Of a stretch of 8,152 bases of DNA, positions 5,440 through 8,152 are shown piece by piece. Origin of the DNA: Candidatus Rokuibacteriota bacterium. GTDB taxonomy: Bacteria; Methylomirabilota; Methylomirabilia; Rokubacteriales; CSP1-6. The notes under the pieces were generated by a model. It did no database searches. It was not told the origin of the DNA and saw only the letters and a program-made list of their open reading frames with translations. Where the stretch lies: positions 1 to 8,152 of the forward strand of contig JACOVB010000025.1 of NCBI GenBank assembly GCA_016177555.1, in the 5' to 3' direction. The translations under genes and the position numbers were made by a program. How positions within the stretch are numbered: the first letter of the stretch is position 1; each line of letters starts with the position of its first letter.

Positions 5440-5859
5440 GTGCTAGCCTGGTTCTTGATGGGCTCCCGGCCTCACGGACAGCGCCCGCGACGAGCCGCTC
5501 GGGGCTTCACCCTGATCGAGCTCATGATCGTCGTGGCCGTCATCGGCATCCTGGCGGCCATCGCCATCCCGCTCTACGCCAACATGCAGTCGCGGGCTCG
5601 CATTGCCAAGGCCGAGGCCGACGCCCGCACCCTCGTGTCGGCCATCAGCATGTACTCCTCGCACATGCGGACCCTGCCGTCCACGCTGGCCGACCTCAAT
5701 GTCGCAACCACCAATAGCGATGGCATGGTGTCGGGGCCCTTCATGGCCTCGACTCCTGCCCCCCCCGCGGGCTGGAGCCCCTACGCCTACAGCTCCACGT
5801 CGCTGGGCGTCTTTGCCGTGACGACGAGCGGAGACACCACGACGGTCAGGCTGCCGTGA
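5440..5859 (+). CDS. Type IV prepilin-like protein (PilA/GspG type)
   Basis: A 139-residue precursor with a classic class III signal: basic leader RPRRAARG, cleavage after Gly22, then [22 protein letters not shown], with the conserved Glu at mature position +5 (Glu27). A PilD-type peptidase would cleave and N-methylate it, leaving about 117 residues. The helix continuation [20 protein letters not shown] resembles T2SS major pseudopilin GspG and short bacterial pilins. The C-terminal half has Ser/Thr-rich strands and no cysteine pair. The start is uncertain: GTG at 5440 gives a 22-residue leader, ATG at 5458 gives 16. No convincing Shine-Dalgarno precedes either. No other pilus or secretion gene is in the window, so it is an orphan here. 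It may be co-transcribed with sppA through the repeat, as no promoter is evident in the 79-nt gap. Confidence 0.85.
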   Translation: MLAWFLMGSRPHGQRPRRAARGFTLIELMIVVAVIGILAAIAIPLYANMQSRARIAKAEADARTLVSAISMYSSHMRTLPSTLADLNVATTNSDGMVSGPFMASTPAPPAGWSPYAYSSTSLGVFAVTTSGDTTTVRLP

Positions 5860-5881
5860 CCCCTCGCGGACCCCGTCGTCG

Positions 5882-6577
5882 TCAGCGCGTCGGCGTCGAG
5901 CCCACATAGCCGCCCGCCCGATCCTGCTCCTGGTTCCAGCCGACCCACGCCGCTTCGGCACTGTCCCGGGTCAGGGAGCTGGCCTCGCCCGGCGCGCCGG
6001 AGCCGGGCACGGTGATCTCCTCGCCCGCCTTGACCATCCGTTCCCACTTGCGGTCGCCGGCAGAACCGGAGCAGGCCGCGACGCCGTGATACACGCGCAA
6101 CAGCACCGACCCGTCGCCGTTGGCGCGGAGCCCGGCGGCACCGCCGCGGAGACCCACCGTCACGGGCCCCGCCTGGACCTCGAGGGGCGCGCGCAGCGAG
6201 ACGCCGGGGAGCACGGCGACCCAGACCCGGCCGCCGTCCATGCGAAGTGCGAGCGGGGCGCCGGCAGCCGGCGCATCGTCGGCGAGGAACACCTGGGACA
6301 GCGGCGCCAGCCGGAGCGCATGACCGCCCACGCTGCGGAGCGTGAGGCGTCCACCGGGAAGCGCGCGGGCACCCTCTCCCTTGGCGATCTGCGTCCGAAG
6401 CCTGGCCGGCTCCCACGCGTTGTGTGCCTTGCGGTAGACCTCGACCTGGCCGCTGATGGTCGCCACCGTGAGCGGCGACTCGGCGGGCTGGGCGGACACC
6501 GCGCCGGCCCAGAGCGCGGCGCCGAGCAGCACGTCGAGGGCGACGCCAGCCAGGGGCGCGATCCGCACGCGCGTCAC
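5882..6577 (-). CDS. Secreted FecR-domain protein
   Basis: A 231-residue exported protein. Residues 1-29 form a Sec signal peptide ending VSA|QP, with an Asp15 inside the hydrophobic core. A FecR-like domain follows (about 37-200): GQVEVYRKAHNAWEPARLRTQ, GGRLTLRSVGG, LAPLSQVFL, then VTVGLRGGAAGL and MVKAGEEITV. In classical FecR proteins this periplasmic domain senses an outer-membrane receptor while a cytoplasmic helix controls a sigma factor. Here there is no cytoplasmic anti-sigma part and no second membrane segment, so it is a free periplasmic FecR-domain protein of unknown role. The GTG start overlaps the upstream crotonase stop by GTGA. The C-terminal tail (about 201-231) has no recognised feature. 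It converges with the prepilin gene, stops being 22 nt apart. The domain call is from pattern recognition and is moderately secure. Confidence 0.7.
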   Translation of the reverse strand: MTRVRIAPLAGVALDVLLGAALWAGAVSAQPAESPLTVATISGQVEVYRKAHNAWEPARLRTQIAKGEGARALPGGRLTLRSVGGHALRLAPLSQVFLADDAPAAGAPLALRMDGGRVWVAVLPGVSLRAPLEVQAGPVTVGLRGGAAGLRANGDGSVLLRVYHGVAACSGSAGDRKWERMVKAGEEITVPGSGAPGEASSLTRDSAEAAWVGWNQEQDRAGGYVGSTPTR

Positions 6578-7356
6578 CGGCCCGTCCAGCGCGGCGGGCG
6601 CTTCTCGAAGAAGGCGGCGATTCCTTCCTTCGCGTCGTCGGACATGAAGACGAGCGTCGTCAGCTCCCGGAGGTAGCGGAGCGCCGCCCCGTACTCCATG
6701 CCGGCCTGCGCCGCAGCGGCTTCCTTGGCGATGCCGAGCGCGGTGGGCGAGAGCCCCGCCAGTGTCCGGGCCAGCGCGCTCACCGCGGTCTCCAGCTCGG
6801 CCCGCGGCACCACGCGGCTCACGAGCCCCATCTCGAAGGCCTCGCGCGCCGACACCTGCTCGCCCGTGAGGATCATCAGCATCCCGCGCTTGCGACCCAC
6901 CGAGCGGAGGATGGGCGCCATGACGATGAGCGGGAGCACGCCGATCTTGATCTCCGGCAGCCCGAACACCGCATCCTCCGAGGCCACGACGATGTCGCAG
7001 CCCACGGCCAGGCCGCAGCCGCCCGCCAGCGCGAAGCCATGGACCTGGGCGATGACCGGCGTCTTCATCCGCGCCATGCCCTCGAGGATGCGCGGGAGGC
7101 CGGCGAAGGACTCGCGCGCTGCCAGGGTGGTCCCCCGATCCGCGGCGCCGCCGAGATCGGCGCCCGCGCAGAAGGCCTTGTCCCCGGCCCCGCGGAGCAC
7201 GATCACGCGCGCGGCCGGGTCCGGCTCGAGGGTTCCGAGCGCCCCCTCGAGCTCCCGGACCAGGGTCTGGCTGAGCGCATTGCGCTTGTCCGGCCGGTTC
7301 AGGGTCACCGTCGCCACGCCGTCCAGCACGTCCACCAGCAGGGTCTCGTAGCTCAC
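6574..7356 (-). CDS. Crotonase-family protein (enoyl-CoA hydratase/isomerase)
   Basis: A 260-residue crotonase-fold protein. The oxyanion-hole segments are FCAGADLGG (62-70) and GFALAGGCG (107-115). The first hydratase glutamate is replaced by Gly115, while the second, Glu135 in FGLPE, is kept. One-Glu crotonases include enoyl-CoA isomerases and other non-hydratase members, so plain hydration is not assured. The C-terminal EGIAAFFEKRPPRWTGR resembles the tail of the hydratase at 1154-1927, with the same EGI-AFF-KRP pattern. The GTG start at 7356 overlaps the NUDIX stop by GTGA, and its own TGA overlaps the FecR-domain GTG in the same way. Translation of the three genes is thus probably coupled. 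A pairing of CoA-ester chemistry with a CoA pyrophosphatase-type NUDIX enzyme is suggestive, but the substrate is unknown. Confidence 0.88.
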   Translation of the reverse strand: MSYETLLVDVLDGVATVTLNRPDKRNALSQTLVRELEGALGTLEPDPAARVIVLRGAGDKAFCAGADLGGAADRGTTLAARESFAGLPRILEGMARMKTPVIAQVHGFALAGGCGLAVGCDIVVASEDAVFGLPEIKIGVLPLIVMAPILRSVGRKRGMLMILTGEQVSAREAFEMGLVSRVVPRAELETAVSALARTLAGLSPTALGIAKEAAAAQAGMEYGAALRYLRELTTLVFMSDDAKEGIAAFFEKRPPRWTGR

Positions 7357-7940
7357 GGGGTCGCCTCCGCGTCGTCGAGGATGTCCAGGAACTGTTTCAG
7401 GATCCGCGCGGTCGCGCCCCACACCACGTCGGCGGCGGACACCTGGTAGAAGTGCACGGGGTGGACCTCGCCGTCCCGCTCCCACATCTCCGTGCTGAAG
7501 ATGGCCGGGTCGAGCAGCCGGTCCAGCGACACCTCGATCACGCGCTCGATCTCGCGCCCGTCGGGCCGGAACGTGACGGGGCCGCGCACGATGCCCACCA
7601 CCGGCGTGATCACGAACGGCGTCGCGCGGGTCGCCGTGTCGTCCAGCAGCCCCAGCACTTCCACGGCGTCGGGCGGCAGCCGGATCTCCTCCCACGCCTC
7701 GCGGAGGGCCGTCTCCACGCGCGAGGCGTCCCGCTCCTCGCAGATGCCGCCCGGGAAGGAGAACTGCCCCTTGTGGTGCGGCACGGCGTCCGACTTCTTG
7801 GTGAAGACGATGTGGGGGCCGCCGTGATCGGTGATGGGCAGGAGCACGGCGGCGCAGACGAGGTCGCTCCGGTCGAGCGCGATGCGGGGGCGCTCGGAGA
7901 GCGCCGCATCGAGCCGCGCGCGAAGGGCCTCGATCTCCAC
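7353..7940 (-). CDS. NUDIX hydrolase, CoA pyrophosphatase (NudL) type
   Basis: A 195-residue NUDIX protein. The segment just before the NUDIX box, HHKGQFSFPGG (55-65), is the NuBoC signature that marks CoA diphosphatases (YeaB/NudL, Pcd1, Nudt7). The NUDIX helix follows as ERDASRVETALREAWEEIRL; the metal-binding REAWEE (80-85) is intact, but the glycine of the usual EExG is Arg87. The predicted reaction is CoA (or oxidised or acyl-CoA) to phosphopantetheine plus 3',5'-ADP, in the cytoplasm. The start is GTG at 7940-7938, one base after the stop of a 16-codon mini-ORF, with a purine run CCTAGG adjacent but no well-spaced Shine-Dalgarno of its own, so initiation probably depends on coupling. 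It is followed by a crotonase gene through a GTGA overlap. Confidence 0.88.
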   Translation of the reverse strand: MEIEALRARLDAALSERPRIALDRSDLVCAAVLLPITDHGGPHIVFTKKSDAVPHHKGQFSFPGGICEERDASRVETALREAWEEIRLPPDAVEVLGLLDDTATRATPFVITPVVGIVRGPVTFRPDGREIERVIEVSLDRLLDPAIFSTEMWERDGEVHPVHFYQVSAADVVWGATARILKQFLDILDDAEATP

Positions 7941-7941
7941 C

Positions 7942-7992
7942 CTAGGGCGCCCTGAAGATGCGGTCAGCCTGCTCGTCGGGCACCGATGGCAT
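7942..7992 (-). CDS. 16-codon mini-ORF with strong RBS
   Basis: The frame ATG to TAG encodes MPSVPDEQADRIFRAP. GAGGAG (8006-8001) lies 8 nt upstream of its ATG and overlaps the permease stop codon (TGAGGAG). Its stop is one base before the NUDIX GTG. The frame is closed by that same permease TGA just upstream, so this is not the tail of a longer gene. The peptide has no recognised domain, run of regulatory codons or membrane segment. It could be a translational-coupling leader that delivers ribosomes to the NUDIX start, the relic of an older NUDIX N-terminus, or chance. A good Shine-Dalgarno plus exact abutment on both sides favours the first. Confidence 0.4.
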   Translation of the reverse strand: MPSVPDEQADRIFRAP

Positions 7993-8004
7993 GGGCGCGT
8001 CTCC

Positions 8005-8152
8005 TCAGGAAGCGGGTTGAGCCACGGGAGCGGGGCGGAGCCGCTGGATCGCGAACACCGCGCCGAGAAGGGCGAAGCCGGCGAGGTCGGTGGCCAGCCC
8101 GGGCTTGATGAGGAGCAGGGCGGCGGCCAGCAGGGCGGCCCGCTCCGGCAGG
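8005..8152 (-). CDS. TRAP-type fused permease, C-terminal fragment (partial)
   Basis: The last 48 residues of a gene that begins beyond the right edge of the window, ending in TGA at 8007-8005. The sequence starts LPERAALLAAALLLIKPGLA and continues TDLAGFALLGAVFAIQRL, followed by a Pro/Ala-rich tail. The ER-LL-AAALLLIKPG--TDL-G pattern and two short hydrophobic helices recall the C-terminus of 4TM/12TM fused TRAP transporter permeases, which import carboxylates or similar solutes using a separate periplasmic binding protein. This rests on memory of the family and a short fragment. The stop overlaps the Shine-Dalgarno of the mini-ORF, so it probably heads the mini-ORF-NUDIX-crotonase-FecR transcription unit. 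Confidence 0.55.
   Translation of the reverse strand, partial: LPERAALLAAALLLIKPGLATDLAGFALLGAVFAIQRLRPAPVAQPAS

Noticed and set aside
5839..5879. Inverted repeat ACGACGG/CCGTCGT spanning the convergent prepilin and FecR-domain gene ends, with an inner GGTCA/TGACC.
   Set aside because: It looks like a possible bidirectional terminator, but the loop is 27 nt, the two stems compete for the same bases, and there is no T-run on either strand.

Overview
The window is a gene-dense stretch of bacterial chromosome with very high GC, many GTG starts and 2-4 nt gene spacings or overlaps. Gene content (acyl-CoA metabolism, a TRAP-type permease, tandem PilZ domains, a prepilin and a lipoprotein SppA) suggests an uncultivated high-GC soil or subsurface lineage, such as Rokubacteria/Methylomirabilota or a deltaproteobacterial relative. 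The lineage is inference; there is no rRNA or other marker. I see no phage, IS, CRISPR or tRNA.

Layout. (1) 37-2532, minus strand: a fatty-acid operon read in the order TetR/FadR-type regulator, enoyl-CoA hydratase, GTG-start SDR dehydrogenase, SCP2 sterol/lipid-carrier protein. A recognisable promoter (TTGACA, 16 nt, CATAAG) and an 18-bp FadR-like operator sit at its head. Together the enzymes give the hydration and oxidation steps of beta-oxidation plus a lipid-binding partner. (2) 2614-4322, minus: a tandem-PilZ protein and, upstream of it, a fold-type II PLP enzyme of the threonine/serine dehydratase family. (3) 4323-4385: a 63-bp divergent intergenic region with a perfect 9-bp inverted repeat between two promoter-like elements. 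The rightward one puts +1 on the ATG of sppA, which suggests a leaderless mRNA. (4) 4386-5859, plus: lipoprotein-type S49 peptidase SppA, then a small type IV-pilin/GspG-like prepilin. (5) 5882-8152, minus: a tightly coupled string of TRAP fused-permease C-terminus (cut by the window edge), a 16-codon mini-ORF with a strong ribosome-binding site, a CoA-pyrophosphatase-type NUDIX hydrolase, a second crotonase-family protein and a secreted FecR-domain protein. The last two junctions are GTGA overlaps.

The most unusual signal is a 40-bp repeat present twice (1-40 on minus, 5357-5396 on plus; 38 of 40 identical). Each copy begins with CTAG, and the TAG in it is the stop codon of the gene it follows (the SCP2 gene and sppA). 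The two differences fall outside the predicted stem. No complete novel defence or mobile system is visible; the rest is metabolism and envelope genes with several notable regulatory details.
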